DNA of 64,000 bases from Roseovarius atlanticus (GTDB lineage Bacteria > Pseudomonadota > Alphaproteobacteria > Rhodobacterales > Rhodobacteraceae): contig NZ_LAXJ01000007.1 of the NCBI RefSeq assembly GCF_001441615.1, forward strand, positions 214,283 through 278,282. Reading direction: 5' to 3'. Below are positions 43,545-52,336 of this stretch, piece after piece. The stretch's first letter is position 1. Every line of letters starts with the position of its first letter. Both the position numbers and the translations under genes were made by a program. The notes beneath the pieces were generated by a model that was not told the origin of the DNA, did no database searches, and saw nothing but the letters and a program-made list of their open reading frames with translations.

Positions 43545-45242
43545 TCAGACGCCGGTCACTTCGACGCTGTCGTTTTCCTGCACCGTGACGGTGCCCATTT
43601 TGCGGATGTGGCTTTCGACCACGTCCCAGATCTGCGGCCCTTCGGTGCCTTCGTTGACCGAGGCCCAGCCGGCGATGACGTAATTGCGCGCGGGGTCGAT
43701 CGGCTCGCCCGTCTTGAGCAGGGTCATGTTGCTGATCCGCTCGCCCTGCGGCGCGCTGACGTCGATGGTGTAGCCAAGCCCGCCGGTGCGGACCATGTCA
43801 CCGCCCTGCTGGTAATAGGGGTCGGGGTTGAAGATGTTGTCGGCCACGTCTTCCAGCACGACCTTGAGGAATTCGCCGGTCATTTCCGTGCGATACGCCT
43901 CGCCATAGGTCATGGAGGTGACGTTCCAGATATCCTCGCGGGTGATGTCCTGACCGGGGATCAGGGACGGGCCCCAGCGCACGCCGGGGCTGAGCGCGAT
44001 CTCGGCGTCCCGTTCGGAGAGGAGCGCGTCGCAGATCAGATCGTCCCAGCTGCCGTTGAAGTTGCCGCGGCGGTAGAGCAGGCTTTCGGTCTGGCCGATG
44101 ACCTCGGACAGTTGGTCCGTATACGGAGCGCGCTGTTCGTCGATCAGCGCGGTCATCTCGGCGTCGGGTTCGATCACGTCCGAGAAGATCGGGATGAGCT
44201 TGTGGCGATAGCCCATCATCCGGCCGTCGCGAATATCGAGGTCGACGCGGCTGACGAACTTGCCGTTGCTGCCCGAGGCAATGATGAGCGTCTCGCCCGG
44301 CAGGACGGGTTCCGGCAGGGCGTCGTGGGTGTGGCCCGACAGGATCACGTCGATGCCGCTGACCACAGTGGCCATCTTCTTGTCCACGTCAAAGCCGTTA
44401 TGGCTAAGCACGACAACGCATTCCGCGCCTTCGCTGCGCACCTGGACGACCATGGCCTGCATGTTCTCGTCCCGAATGCCGAAGGCGTATTCCGGGAACA
44501 TCCAGCCGGGGTTGGCGATTGGCATGTAGGGGAAGGCCTGACCGATCACCGCGATCTTGGTGCCGCCGCGTTCGAACGTCGTGTAGGGCGGGAAGAGATC
44601 GGTGGGTTCGTCCCACTCTGCGTCGAAGATGTTCTGGCCGAGCGCGGCAAACGGGAGAGAGGAGACGAGCTCGGCCACGCGATCGGACCCCAGCGTGAAT
44701 TCCCAGTGGAATGTCATCGCATCGGGTTTGAGCGCGTTCATCACGTTGACCATGTCCTGGCCCGCCGTGTGATAACAGGTGTAGGAGCCGTGCCACGTGT
44801 CGCCGCCATCGAGCAGAATGGCGTCGGGACGGTCGGCGCGGATCGCGTTGATCACGGTTGCGACGCGGTCCAGCCCGCCGACGCGGCCATATTCGCGGGC
44901 GAGCGACGTGAAGTCGCCGCTGCTGAGGGCATAATGGCTGGGGCTGCCATCCTCGATCCCGTAGAGGCGGCGGAAGTCGGCGCCAGTCACGTGCGGCACC
45001 TCGCCCTTGTTCTCGCCAACGCCGATATTGACCGAGGGTTCGCGGAAATAGATCGGCTTCAGCTGCGCGTGGATGTCGGTCACGTGGATCAGGGACACGT
45101 TGCCGAACGTATCGAACTGCAATAGCTGGTCCTGGGTCAGCGATTGCTGCGCGGCCAGCCTGGCCCAGTTGCCAAAGCCCGAGGCCCCGACGAGCGCCGA
45201 TGCCGCCATGCCGACCTGAAGGAAATCCCTGCGCGAAATCAT
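43545..45242 (-). CDS. soxB: SoxB, thiosulfohydrolase
   Basis: 565 residues. The TAT leader MISRRDFLQVGMAASALVG is followed by a metallophosphoesterase-like core: SLIHVTDIHAQLKP (DxH), LLDGGDTWHGSY, VVLSHNGFDVDK and ILSGHTHDALPEP. A 5'-nucleotidase-type C-terminal domain has GVRWGPSLIPGQDITREDIWN. It hydrolyses sulfate off the SoxY-cysteine conjugate. It starts its own transcription unit: a terminator and a palindromic element separate it from soxA. Confidence 0.96.
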   Translation of the reverse strand: MISRRDFLQVGMAASALVGASGFGNWARLAAQQSLTQDQLLQFDTFGNVSLIHVTDIHAQLKPIYFREPSVNIGVGENKGEVPHVTGADFRRLYGIEDGSPSHYALSSGDFTSLAREYGRVGGLDRVATVINAIRADRPDAILLDGGDTWHGSYTCYHTAGQDMVNVMNALKPDAMTFHWEFTLGSDRVAELVSSLPFAALGQNIFDAEWDEPTDLFPPYTTFERGGTKIAVIGQAFPYMPIANPGWMFPEYAFGIRDENMQAMVVQVRSEGAECVVVLSHNGFDVDKKMATVVSGIDVILSGHTHDALPEPVLPGETLIIASGSNGKFVSRVDLDIRDGRMMGYRHKLIPIFSDVIEPDAEMTALIDEQRAPYTDQLSEVIGQTESLLYRRGNFNGSWDDLICDALLSERDAEIALSPGVRWGPSLIPGQDITREDIWNVTSMTYGEAYRTEMTGEFLKVVLEDVADNIFNPDPYYQQGGDMVRTGGLGYTIDVSAPQGERISNMTLLKTGEPIDPARNYVIAGWASVNEGTEGPQIWDVVESHIRKMGTVTVQENDSVEVTGV

Positions 45243-45262
45243 GAGTGCTCATCCTTTAAGAC

Positions 45263-45282
45263 ATATGCGCATATTTGAATAT
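45263..45282. promoter_or_regulatory. Candidate operator upstream of soxB
   Basis: A perfect palindrome ATATGCGCATAT (45263-45274) runs into ATATTTGAATAT (45271-45282). The latter resembles the AATATTCGAATATT palindrome at 48974 in front of soxS/soxV. It lies 21 bases before the soxB ATG, so a SoxR site is likely but unproven. Confidence 0.6.
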
Positions 45283-45292
45283 AGCGCGGATG

Positions 45293-45322
45293 AAAAAGGC
45301 CCCGCCTTTGCGACGGAGCCTT
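45293..45322 (-). terminator. Rho-independent terminator after soxA
   Basis: On the minus strand AAGGCTCCG ... CGGGGCCTT forms a stem (one mismatched pair) followed by TTTTT, starting 9 bases past the soxA stop. It would end the soxXYZA transcript. Confidence 0.8.
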
Positions 45323-45331
45323 GAACTGAGT

Positions 45332-46192
45332 TTAGTTGCGGACCGAGGGTCCTTCGACGCTGAGGCCGTTGCCGCGCGAGGCTACGTAAAGTTCGAGTGC
45401 CACGAATTCCGGGCTGCCGGGCGAGAAGGTATGCGCCCGGGTATCACGAATGCAGCCCTTGAAGCGGGAATGCACGGCGTTCAGTTTGGTGTTCTTGAGC
45501 CGGTAGGTCGGGAAGCCGTTGATCTGACCCTGGCTGAGATGGTCGGCGCGGATCATGTTGCCCCAATTGTCCTCGTGGCAATTGGCGCAGCTGAGTTCCA
45601 GCTGACCGTAGCGGGTGTAGTAGATCTCCTTGCCCTTTTCCCAGGTGGACTGGGCCGGGCCATCAATCGCCACGTTCACCGGCATTCCGCGCGACACGGA
45701 CGCGAGAAGGGCGGACATGTTGGTCATGTCGCCGCCGGCGTATTTCCAGGGCTCGGCGCCCATGCGGTTTTCGCGGCAGTCGTTGATCTGCATCTCGATC
45801 GTGCGCACCTCGCCCGCGGCCTCGTTCCACTTGGGGTAGACCGCCCTGACGCCGGCCATGCTGTCGACGTCGTTGTGGCACGAGGCACAGGACTTGCCCT
45901 CGGACCCTTCCGCGGTCTTCCAGACCTCGCCGGCCTGTTCGACCCAGAGCATCGCGGGGTTGTCGAAATCGTCGGTCTGCACGGCCTGCGTCTCGTCCGA
46001 GCGGAAGCGCCAACCGGAATAGATCGTGTCCAGGCCGTCGAGATGCGCCGGCGCGTCGGTCTTGGTGACCATCTCGATCTCGTCATTGACGACCAGTTCG
46101 TCCTCGTCCGGCCCGGCATAAGCGGCCAGCGCGAACACGCTGGCGGCCGCTGCCATGATCAAACGCCCACCCGTTACAGTCGTTCTTGTCAT
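45332..46192 (-). CDS. soxA: SoxA, cytochrome c subunit of SoxAX
   Basis: 286 residues from the ATG at 46192 (MTRTTVTGG), with AGGGAGG before it. A signal peptide precedes two haem sites, CASCHN near residue 103 and CANCHE near residue 203, and the active-site Cys in FKGCIRDTRAHTF. The dihaem form is that of the Paracoccus-type SoxA. With SoxX it couples thiosulfate oxidatively to the SoxY cysteine. The longer frame to 46294 overlaps soxZ and is rejected. Confidence 0.95.
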   Translation of the reverse strand: MTRTTVTGGRLIMAAAASVFALAAYAGPDEDELVVNDEIEMVTKTDAPAHLDGLDTIYSGWRFRSDETQAVQTDDFDNPAMLWVEQAGEVWKTAEGSEGKSCASCHNDVDSMAGVRAVYPKWNEAAGEVRTIEMQINDCRENRMGAEPWKYAGGDMTNMSALLASVSRGMPVNVAIDGPAQSTWEKGKEIYYTRYGQLELSCANCHEDNWGNMIRADHLSQGQINGFPTYRLKNTKLNAVHSRFKGCIRDTRAHTFSPGSPEFVALELYVASRGNGLSVEGPSVRN

Positions 46193-46220
46193 GTTATCCT
46201 CCCTAGCGCCTCGAAGCGCC

Positions 46221-46550
46221 TTATCCGACCGTAACCGTCTGCGTCTCTTCGTAGACGGAGCCGTCATCATCGTACCAGGTGAACTTGAAGTCACCGGTTT
46301 CGGGCACGGTCGCCTCGAACTCGAAAAACGGGTTGGTCGAAATCGCCGGCTCCATCTTGACGTCGATCACGTTCTCGCCGTTGAAGTCGACGACGAAGCG
46401 GTTGATGATCGAGCGCGGGATGGTGTTGCCGTCGTCATCCTTGCGCTGGCCACTTTCCATCTGGTGGCTGATCAGCGTCTTGATGGTGATCGTCTCACCG
46501 GCGCTTGCCGTCTTCGGGACCTTGACGCGGGGTTTTACACCTTCGGCCAT
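46221..46550 (-). CDS. soxZ: SoxZ, sulfur-carrier partner
   Basis: 109 residues of an immunoglobulin-like beta fold: VKPRVKVPKTASAGETITIKTLISHQMESGQR, then FFEFEATVPETGDFKFTWYDDDGS. It has no signal peptide of its own and is exported in complex with SoxY via the latter's TAT signal. It is 23 bases after soxY and upstream of soxA. Confidence 0.96.
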   Translation of the reverse strand: MAEGVKPRVKVPKTASAGETITIKTLISHQMESGQRKDDDGNTIPRSIINRFVVDFNGENVIDVKMEPAISTNPFFEFEATVPETGDFKFTWYDDDGSVYEETQTVTVG

Positions 46551-46573
46551 AATCTGTTCTCCTTGTCCTTAGC

Positions 46574-46996
46574 TCAGCCGCCGCAGCCGCCGATGGTGAC
46601 CTTGATGTTTGCCGAGGCCTTCTTGAACGAGCCGTCCTGCATCTCTGCGACGGCGATGACGTCCTGGGTCCCGGCAAGGCGGATCCGGGTGGCCGCGAAT
46701 TGCGAGGCGGCCAGCGGGCCGAACTTGAACGTGGCCACGGCGGGCGTCGGATTGCCATCGGCAAAGACCGAAATGGCGACGGCACCCGGTGCGCTGACCT
46801 CGATCGGCACGGTGTTGCCGTTCTCGGCGATTTCAGGCGCGGTCAGTTCGACACCACCTTCGCCCACGTCGGCGCCCCCGGTGAATTTCGCGATCGCATC
46901 TTCGGTGGCCGATGCAAAGGCCGGCAGCGCGCCGAAGGCCGTCACGGCTGCGCCTGCGGTGCCGAGCACCAGCATCTTTCGGCGATTGAGTTCCAT
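46574..46996 (-). CDS. soxY: SoxY, sulfur-carrier protein
   Basis: 140 residues. A TAT-type leader (MELNRRKMLVLGTAGAAVTAFG) opens the protein. The C-terminal GGCGG swinging arm, with Cys138, carries the sulfur intermediate. It is the central carrier of the Sox cycle in the periplasm, paired with SoxZ. GGAGG precedes the start, and soxX is 21 bases upstream. Confidence 0.97.
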   Translation of the reverse strand: MELNRRKMLVLGTAGAAVTAFGALPAFASATEDAIAKFTGGADVGEGGVELTAPEIAENGNTVPIEVSAPGAVAISVFADGNPTPAVATFKFGPLAASQFAATRIRLAGTQDVIAVAEMQDGSFKKASANIKVTIGGCGG

Positions 46997-47017
46997 CTTG
47001 TCCTCCAGGTATCTGAG

Positions 47018-47491
47018 TTATTCGTACTTGAGCGTCATCAGGTAGGCGACGACATCCTCGATTTGCTGGCCGGTCAGCAGCGGTTCGACATCGCCCTCAT
47101 GCGCTTCGCCCGTGTAGGCGTCGCCGAGGCGGGTGAAGCCGTCGACCTTGTAGAAGGCCGGCATCATCGTGCCTTCGAACATCTGCTTGGCATTGGCCAC
47201 GATACCGCGCAGCTCCGCCTCGCTCCAGCGGTCGGCGACGCCATCGAGCGGCGGGCCGATTTCACCGTGGAATTGCAGATGCGACAGGTCCGAGACCGCG
47301 TGGCAGGCGATGCAGTTGCCCGCCCCCTTGTTCATCAACTCGGCACCCGCTTGCGGATCGCCGGGCTGGCCGGTCAGTGACGTTTCCACCGCCCCATCGG
47401 CGTAGTTCACATCCTGGGGTGCGATGGTTTCCGCTGCCGCGACGGTCGCGAAAAGCGCGGTCGCGGAGACAAGAGCCGTTAGACGTGTCAT
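47018..47491 (-). CDS. soxX: SoxX, monohaem cytochrome c subunit of SoxAX
   Basis: 157 residues from the ATG at 47491, with GGGAGGG upstream. A signal peptide (MTRLTALVSATALFATVAAAE) is followed by the haem site CIACHAVS near residue 60 and a Met-ligand region GTMMPAFYKVDG. It is first in the soxXYZA unit. The longer frame to 47560 runs into the promoter region. Confidence 0.95.
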   Translation of the reverse strand: MTRLTALVSATALFATVAAAETIAPQDVNYADGAVETSLTGQPGDPQAGAELMNKGAGNCIACHAVSDLSHLQFHGEIGPPLDGVADRWSEAELRGIVANAKQMFEGTMMPAFYKVDGFTRLGDAYTGEAHEGDVEPLLTGQQIEDVVAYLMTLKYE

Positions 47492-47552
47492 GTACCCTCC
47501 CGTATGACAGTTGTTACAAGCTTGCACATACAAAACCGATTCACGCAACAAC

Positions 47553-47572
47553 AAATTCAAGTAAATGAATTT
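47553..47572. promoter_or_regulatory. Candidate operator upstream of soxX
   Basis: AAATTC ... GAATTT, 6-base arms around 8 bases, about 60 bases before the soxX ATG. It is AT-rich in a GC-rich setting, as are the other two candidate SoxR sites. Weaker match than the element at 48974. Confidence 0.45.
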
Positions 47573-47637
47573 CTAAATCTGTTTGCTCCCGCAGAAGATG
47601 CAGGCCGTCGGCTTTGCGCGTGCAGAAAGTCATGCGG

Positions 47638-48189
47638 CTATTCGCCAAGTTTGCGCGCCAGGTATTTCTGGAAAGGCTCATCGGTTTCATAACCCTTTTC
47701 GACAACCCAGCGCAGCAGGTTCAGGGTGGTTCCCTTCTCGAACGCGCCGGGCATCGTGACGACCGCCAGCTCGTCGGCTGGCAACTCGCCTTCGCTCTCT
47801 TCGGGGAAAAACATCATCGTGGGGGTGAACATGGCGTTCCAGCGGCGCACGGCCTCTTTCTCGGGCATGGCTTTGTCGTCGAAATCGGTCACTTCGACAT
47901 CGCCGAACATGTTGATCTGCACGACGAAGTAATTCTCCTCGATGAACTGCTTGATCTCGGGGACGACAAACACCTCCTCGTGCATCTTGGTGCAATAGAT
48001 GCACCCGCGCTGTTCGATCAGAACCAGCAGGCGTTTGCCTTCGGCGGTCGCCTCTTCGAGGTCGTCGCCCAGATCCTTGAACGTGTCGCGCATCCAGGGC
48101 GCCTTGTGCAGGCCGTCATCGCCCAATTCGGCGGCGAACACCGGCAGCGCCACCAATGCGGCGAATAGAGTGGCGAAAAGTCTGGTCAT
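47638..48189 (-). CDS. soxW: SoxW, periplasmic thioredoxin
   Basis: 183 residues. A signal peptide (MTRLFATLFAALVALPVFAAE) is followed by the redox pair CIYC (LIEQRGCIYCTKMHEEVF) near residue 63 and cis-Pro in FTPTMMFFP. It receives electrons from the membrane protein SoxV and keeps periplasmic Sox thiols reduced. It lies 18 bases after soxV on the same strand. Confidence 0.93.
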   Translation of the reverse strand: MTRLFATLFAALVALPVFAAELGDDGLHKAPWMRDTFKDLGDDLEEATAEGKRLLVLIEQRGCIYCTKMHEEVFVVPEIKQFIEENYFVVQINMFGDVEVTDFDDKAMPEKEAVRRWNAMFTPTMMFFPEESEGELPADELAVVTMPGAFEKGTTLNLLRWVVEKGYETDEPFQKYLARKLGE

Positions 48190-48207
48190 CTGACTGAGTC
48201 CTCCGAA

Positions 48208-48948
48208 TTATCCGATTGTGCTGAACCAGGGGACATTTTCAAGCATCCACTGGGCAATGATGTTCACCGAGTTGGTCGCGATCAGGACGCCGAACAGGAT
48301 CAGCAGAGCGCCCATGATCTTCTCGACAAGGCCAAGGTGACGGCGGAACCGCGCCATGAACCGCATGAACGGCCCGATGAAGAGCGCCGCCGCGATGAAG
48401 GGCAGCGTCATGCCCAAGCCGTAGACGAAAAGCAGTATCGCACCCTGCGACGCCGACTCCTGCCCTGCCGCCGTGAAGAGGATGGCCGCCAGAACGGGGC
48501 CGACGCAAGGGGTCCAGCCGAAGGCGAACGCAAGGCCGATCACGAAGGCCCCCACGAGGCCGACATTGCTGGTGTCGCCCGCATCCGCTCGGAATTGGCG
48601 ATAGAGAATGCCGATTCGGATGACGCCGAGGAAATGCAGGCCCATTGCAATGATGATCGCCGCCGCGACCCAACGCAGGATATGGAAATACTCCTGCACC
48701 AGCTGGCCGAAGGCGGTGGCCGAAGCGCCCAGTCCGACAAAAACCGTGATCACGCCCAGCGCAAAGAAACACGCGGCGAGAAAGGCGCGAATACGCACGC
48801 CGCGGGAAACCTCAGCCTCGGCCGTGATCTGGTTCATCCCCACACCGGCCAGATAGCTTAGATAGAAGGGCACCATAGGCAGGATGCAGGGGGACAGGAA
48901 CGACAAGAGCCCCGCGATCAACGCCCCGTAGATCGTCACGTCAAACAT
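48208..48948 (-). CDS. soxV: SoxV, CcdA-like membrane thiol transporter
   Basis: 246 residues with six membrane helices and the two reactive Cys of the CcdA family (LSPCILPMVPFYLS near residue 20 and GWTPCVGPVLAAI near 140). It passes electrons from cytoplasmic thioredoxin to SoxW. It is the first gene of the minus-strand unit and divergent from soxS. Confidence 0.94.
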   Translation of the reverse strand: MFDVTIYGALIAGLLSFLSPCILPMVPFYLSYLAGVGMNQITAEAEVSRGVRIRAFLAACFFALGVITVFVGLGASATAFGQLVQEYFHILRWVAAAIIIAMGLHFLGVIRIGILYRQFRADAGDTSNVGLVGAFVIGLAFAFGWTPCVGPVLAAILFTAAGQESASQGAILLFVYGLGMTLPFIAAALFIGPFMRFMARFRRHLGLVEKIMGALLILFGVLIATNSVNIIAQWMLENVPWFSTIG

Positions 48949-48973
48949 TCACACGCCCACCGCATTTTCTTGA

Positions 48974-48987
48974 AATATTCGAATATT
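48974..48987. promoter_or_regulatory. Candidate SoxR operator between soxV and soxS
   Basis: AATATTCGAATATT, a perfect 14-base palindrome, placed between divergent soxV and soxS. ArsR-family repressors commonly bind such AT-rich dyads. Confidence 0.65.
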
Positions 48988-49029
48988 AGATTATGATTGG
49001 ATTTAGCAAGCCGTCAATCGGAGTTTCAC

Positions 49030-49398
49030 GTGGCAGCGATCAGAGCAGTCCTGCTCGTTTTCCTGACCTGGCTTCCCGCGCCCCTGCTGGCAGAAACCTA
49101 TCTGCTGATGGCCGAGGAGGACGGGTGTTACTGGTGTGCCCAATGGAACGAGGAGGTTTCGGCGACATATTCCAAAACTCCCGAAGGACAAGCCGCGCCC
49201 CTGCGCCGTTATGACCTCTACAGCGAAACGCCGGACGTGGACTTCGCCCGACGGGTCCGATTCACGCCGACCTTCATCCTCGTCCGTGACGGCACCGAAC
49301 TGGGCCGAATCGAAGGATACCCCGGAGAGGACTTCTTCTGGGGCCTGCTCGGCAAGATGCTGGAAGAGGCGCGCATCGACCTCGACAAGACAGGCTGA
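49030..49398 (+). CDS. soxS: SoxS, periplasmic thioredoxin-like protein
   Basis: 122 residues from a GTG at 49030, with CGGAG about 9 bases before. A signal peptide (AAIRAVLLVFLTWLPAPLLAE) precedes the redox pair CYWC in EEDGCYWCAQWNEEV near residue 33. SoxS is known to reactivate SoxYZ by reduction. The TTG further upstream gives a longer form lacking a proper signal sequence. soxR follows after 9 bases. Confidence 0.9.
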   Translation: MAAIRAVLLVFLTWLPAPLLAETYLLMAEEDGCYWCAQWNEEVSATYSKTPEGQAAPLRRYDLYSETPDVDFARRVRFTPTFILVRDGTELGRIEGYPGEDFFWGLLGKMLEEARIDLDKTG

Positions 49399-49407
49399 CG
49401 GAAATCC

Positions 49408-49788
49408 ATGACACTCGACCCCCAGAATTCTTCCGACGCATCCGAGCCCGAAACGCGGCTGCCGGTGCTCGACGCCAACATGTGCGCCGAGGACATGGAA
49501 AAGATGATGAAGAACGCCCAGCGGGCGTCGAACTTCCTCAAGGCGATCAGCCACGAGGGGCGGCTTATGATCCTGTGCCATCTGGCCTCGGGCGAGAAGT
49601 CGGTGACGGAACTGGAGGATCTGCTTTCGGCCCGTCAGGCGGCGGTGTCGCAGCAGCTGACCCGGCTTCGGCTGGAGGGGCTGGTGACGCCGCGACGCGA
49701 GGGCAAGGCGATCTATTACAGTTTGGCAGACGACAGGCCGAGGCAAATCATGGAAGTCGTCTATGACCTTTTTTGCAGGGAAGACTGA
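49408..49788 (+). CDS. soxR: SoxR, ArsR-family repressor with reactive cysteines
   Basis: 126 residues. A polar N-terminal extension (1-40) precedes a winged HTH: ISHEGRLMILCHLASGEKSVTELEDLL, then AAVSQQLTRLRLEGLVTPRREGKAIYYSLAD. Cys57 (MILCHL) and Cys123 (DLFCRED) occupy the places of the redox-sensing pair of BigR/SqrR-type repressors, which form sulfide bridges with reactive sulfur. An extra Cys26 lies in the extension. It is expected to repress the sox units until sulfur substrates appear. Confidence 0.9.
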   Translation: MTLDPQNSSDASEPETRLPVLDANMCAEDMEKMMKNAQRASNFLKAISHEGRLMILCHLASGEKSVTELEDLLSARQAAVSQQLTRLRLEGLVTPRREGKAIYYSLADDRPRQIMEVVYDLFCRED

Positions 49789-49830
49789 CCGGGATTGAGG
49801 AGAGGTTCCGGTCACTAAACGGGAACCAAG

Positions 49831-50886
49831 ATGCTGGACGTTCTGGGCGAAGCGAATAGCGCGGCGCTGATCGGGCTGTTGGGCGGCCTCGCCTTGGGGC
49901 TGGCCGCACGCTTGGGAAGATTCTGCACGCTGGGCGCGATTGAGGACGTGCTATACTCCTCGGACGACCGGCGCATACGCATGTGGGGCATCGCCATCGG
50001 CGTGGCGATCATAGGCACGCACTTCGCGATGGCCGGCGGGTATATGGACGGAGCCGCCACCGCCTACCTGGACCGGGTCTGGAACCCCTTGGGCACCATC
50101 GTCGGCGGGCTGATGTTCGGGTATGGCATGGCGCTGTCGGGCAATTGCGGCTACGGCGCGCTGGCGCGGCTGGGGGGCGGCGACCTGCGGTCTTTCGTCA
50201 TCGTGATCGTGATGGGGCTGTCGGCCTACCTGGTGATGTCCGGCCCGCTGGCCCATTTCCGCGTCTGGCTTTTCACTGTCGAGGAAGGCGCGACATCGCC
50301 CCAGGGGTTCAGCCAGTTGGCGCAGGCGCATCTGGGCATTGGCCCCGCGCTGACCGGCCTGCTTCTCGGCGGTGCCATCCTGATATTCTCCCTCGCCAGC
50401 GCCCGGATGCTGAGCTCGTTGAATATGGTTTTCTGGGCCGCCGTGGTAGGAATGGCCATCGTCCTTGGCTGGGTCGGCACCTATTGGGTCGCCATGACGG
50501 GGTTCGAGGCCGAACCGATCGAGACGCATTCCTTTGCCGCGCCCATCGGCGACACGATCTATTACGCGATGACCGCCTCGGGCAACAGCCTGTCGTTCAG
50601 CGTGGGCTCGGTGCTGGGCGTGGTGGTGGGCGCCTTCATCGGCTCCTGCTTCAAGGGGCATTTCCGGTGGGAGGCCTGCGAGGACCCGCGCGAATTGAAG
50701 CGCCAGATTTTAGGGGCGGCCCTTATGGGCCCTGGCGCGATTTTGGCGGTGGGGTGCAGCATCGGCCAGGGGGTTTCGGCCTTTTCGGTGCTCGCCTTTT
50801 CCGCGCCGGTGGCGTTTCTGGCGATCTTCGCCGGGGCGGCGCTGGGGTTGAAACAGCTGATCACCGGGTTCGCGCCGGCGGATTAA
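49831..50886 (+). CDS. soxT: SoxT, YeeE/YedE family transporter
   Basis: 351 residues and about nine membrane helices. The repeated Cys-containing helices are GLAARLGRFCTLGAIED, GYGMALSGNCGYGALARLGGG and GPGAILAVGCSIGQGVSA. It is predicted to bring thiosulfate or a sulfur signal across the inner membrane, possibly informing SoxR. It follows soxR by 42 bases. A hairpin at about 50926 separates it from the convergent aminotransferase. Confidence 0.9.
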   Translation: MLDVLGEANSAALIGLLGGLALGLAARLGRFCTLGAIEDVLYSSDDRRIRMWGIAIGVAIIGTHFAMAGGYMDGAATAYLDRVWNPLGTIVGGLMFGYGMALSGNCGYGALARLGGGDLRSFVIVIVMGLSAYLVMSGPLAHFRVWLFTVEEGATSPQGFSQLAQAHLGIGPALTGLLLGGAILIFSLASARMLSSLNMVFWAAVVGMAIVLGWVGTYWVAMTGFEAEPIETHSFAAPIGDTIYYAMTASGNSLSFSVGSVLGVVVGAFIGSCFKGHFRWEACEDPRELKRQILGAALMGPGAILAVGCSIGQGVSAFSVLAFSAPVAFLAIFAGAALGLKQLITGFAPAD

Positions 50887-50925
50887 GGAAACAACAGCCA
50901 ATAAGAAAGGCCGCACCTGAGCGGC

Positions 50926-50959
50926 GCGGCCCTTCTGTTTGCGTCGGGGCGATTTTAGC
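50926..50959. terminator. Likely terminator between soxT and the aminotransferase
   Basis: AAAGGCCGC ... GCGGCCCTT with one mismatch, then CTGTTT on the plus strand. It lies between two convergent genes. Confidence 0.6.
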
Positions 50960-52325
50960 CCAGCACGGTCTTCACTACCTTGCCCAGCTTGGTGGCCACT
51001 TCGTCGGCCTCTTCACGGGTCATGCAGAAGGGCGGCGCGAAGCCAAGGATATCGCCCTGCGGCATGGCGCGGGAAATCACGCCTTCCTTGACCAGTTCAC
51101 CGGCCAGCCGTGCGCCGACCTTCTCGGAGGCGTCGAAGAACACGCGGTCGTCGCGGTCCTTGACGAATTCCACGGCGCAAAGCAGCCCCTCACCGCGCAC
51201 CTCGCCGACATGGGCGTGGTCGCCCACGGCCTCGGTCAGCGCTTTCTTGAAGTAGGCCCCCACCTCGCCCGCGTTCTGCACGAGGTTCAACTCGTCGATC
51301 AGCTTGAGGTTGGCGACACCGGCAGCTGCCCCGATGGGATGCGCCGAGTAGGTCCAGCCGTGGCCGATGGGGCCGTTCTCGTCGGTGCCCTGCTCAAGAA
51401 CTTTCCAGACCTTGTCGGACACGATGGACCCCGAAAGCGGCGCATAGGCCGAGGTCAGGCCCTTGGCGATGGTGATGATGTCAGGCTTCAGGCCGTAATG
51501 GTCGGAGCCCATCATGCTCCCCAGGCGGCCAAAGCCGGTGACGACCTCGTCGGCAATCAGCAGGATGTCGTGCTTGGCCAGCACTTCCTGGATCGCGGCC
51601 CAATAGCCTGCGGGCGGCGGCACGAGGCCCCCGGTGCCCAGCGCGGGCTCGCCGATGAAGGCGCCGATGGTGTCGGCCCCCTCGCGTTCGATCAGCGCCT
51701 CCAGTTCGGCCACGCAATGGGCGACGAATTGTTCCTCGGTCTGGTTCACGTCGGCGCGGCGGTAGTAATAGGGCGCCTCGGTGTGCAGCACCTGCGCCAG
51801 CGGCAGGTCGAATTTCTGGTGGAAGAGGTGCAGCCCGGTCAGCGAGCCGGTCATCAGGCCCGAACCGTGATACCCGCGCCAGCGCGAGATGATCTTCTTC
51901 TTCTGCGGAAGCCCCCGGATGTTGTTGTAGTACCAGACCAGCTTGATGTTGGTCTCGTTCGCGTCCGAGCCACTGAGGCCGAAATAGACTTTCGACATGT
52001 GGTCCGGCGCGCGGTCCAGCACCATCTTGGCGAGCGTGATCGCGGCCTCGGTGCCGTGGCCGACATAGGCGTGGTAATAGGCCAGCTCGCGCGCCTGGGC
52101 GGCGATGGCGTCGGCAATCTCGGGCCGGCCATAGCCGACGTTCACGCAGTAAAGCCCGGCAAAGGCGTCGAGCAGGCGGTTGCCGTCGCGGTCCTCAATG
52201 TGACAGCCGGAGCCGCCGGTCACGATGCGCTGCGGCGCCTCACCCCGGGCGAATTCGGCCAGGTGGGTCGAGGGATGGAAAAAGTTCTCGCGGTCCCACT
52301 GGTCAAGTTGATCGTTCTTCAGCAT
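50955..52325 (-). CDS. doeD: Class III aminotransferase, diaminobutyrate transaminase of ectoine catabolism
   Basis: 456 residues from the ATG at 52325, with AAGGAG just before. [19 protein letters not shown] and [18 protein letters not shown] lie in the N-terminal half. [16 protein letters not shown] (PLP Asp) and the PLP lysine in [16 protein letters not shown] follow. By itself it is a broad omega-aminotransferase. Beside eutB, eutC and an AsnC regulator it corresponds to the atf/DoeD position, converting L-2,4-diaminobutyrate to aspartate semialdehyde. GABA or putrescine transamination is the main alternative. Confidence 0.83.
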   Translation of the reverse strand: MLKNDQLDQWDRENFFHPSTHLAEFARGEAPQRIVTGGSGCHIEDRDGNRLLDAFAGLYCVNVGYGRPEIADAIAAQARELAYYHAYVGHGTEAAITLAKMVLDRAPDHMSKVYFGLSGSDANETNIKLVWYYNNIRGLPQKKKIISRWRGYHGSGLMTGSLTGLHLFHQKFDLPLAQVLHTEAPYYYRRADVNQTEEQFVAHCVAELEALIEREGADTIGAFIGEPALGTGGLVPPPAGYWAAIQEVLAKHDILLIADEVVTGFGRLGSMMGSDHYGLKPDIITIAKGLTSAYAPLSGSIVSDKVWKVLEQGTDENGPIGHGWTYSAHPIGAAAGVANLKLIDELNLVQNAGEVGAYFKKALTEAVGDHAHVGEVRGEGLLCAVEFVKDRDDRVFFDASEKVGARLAGELVKEGVISRAMPQGDILGFAPPFCMTREEADEVATKLGKVVKTVLG

Positions 52326-52336
52326 TCGTACTCTCC

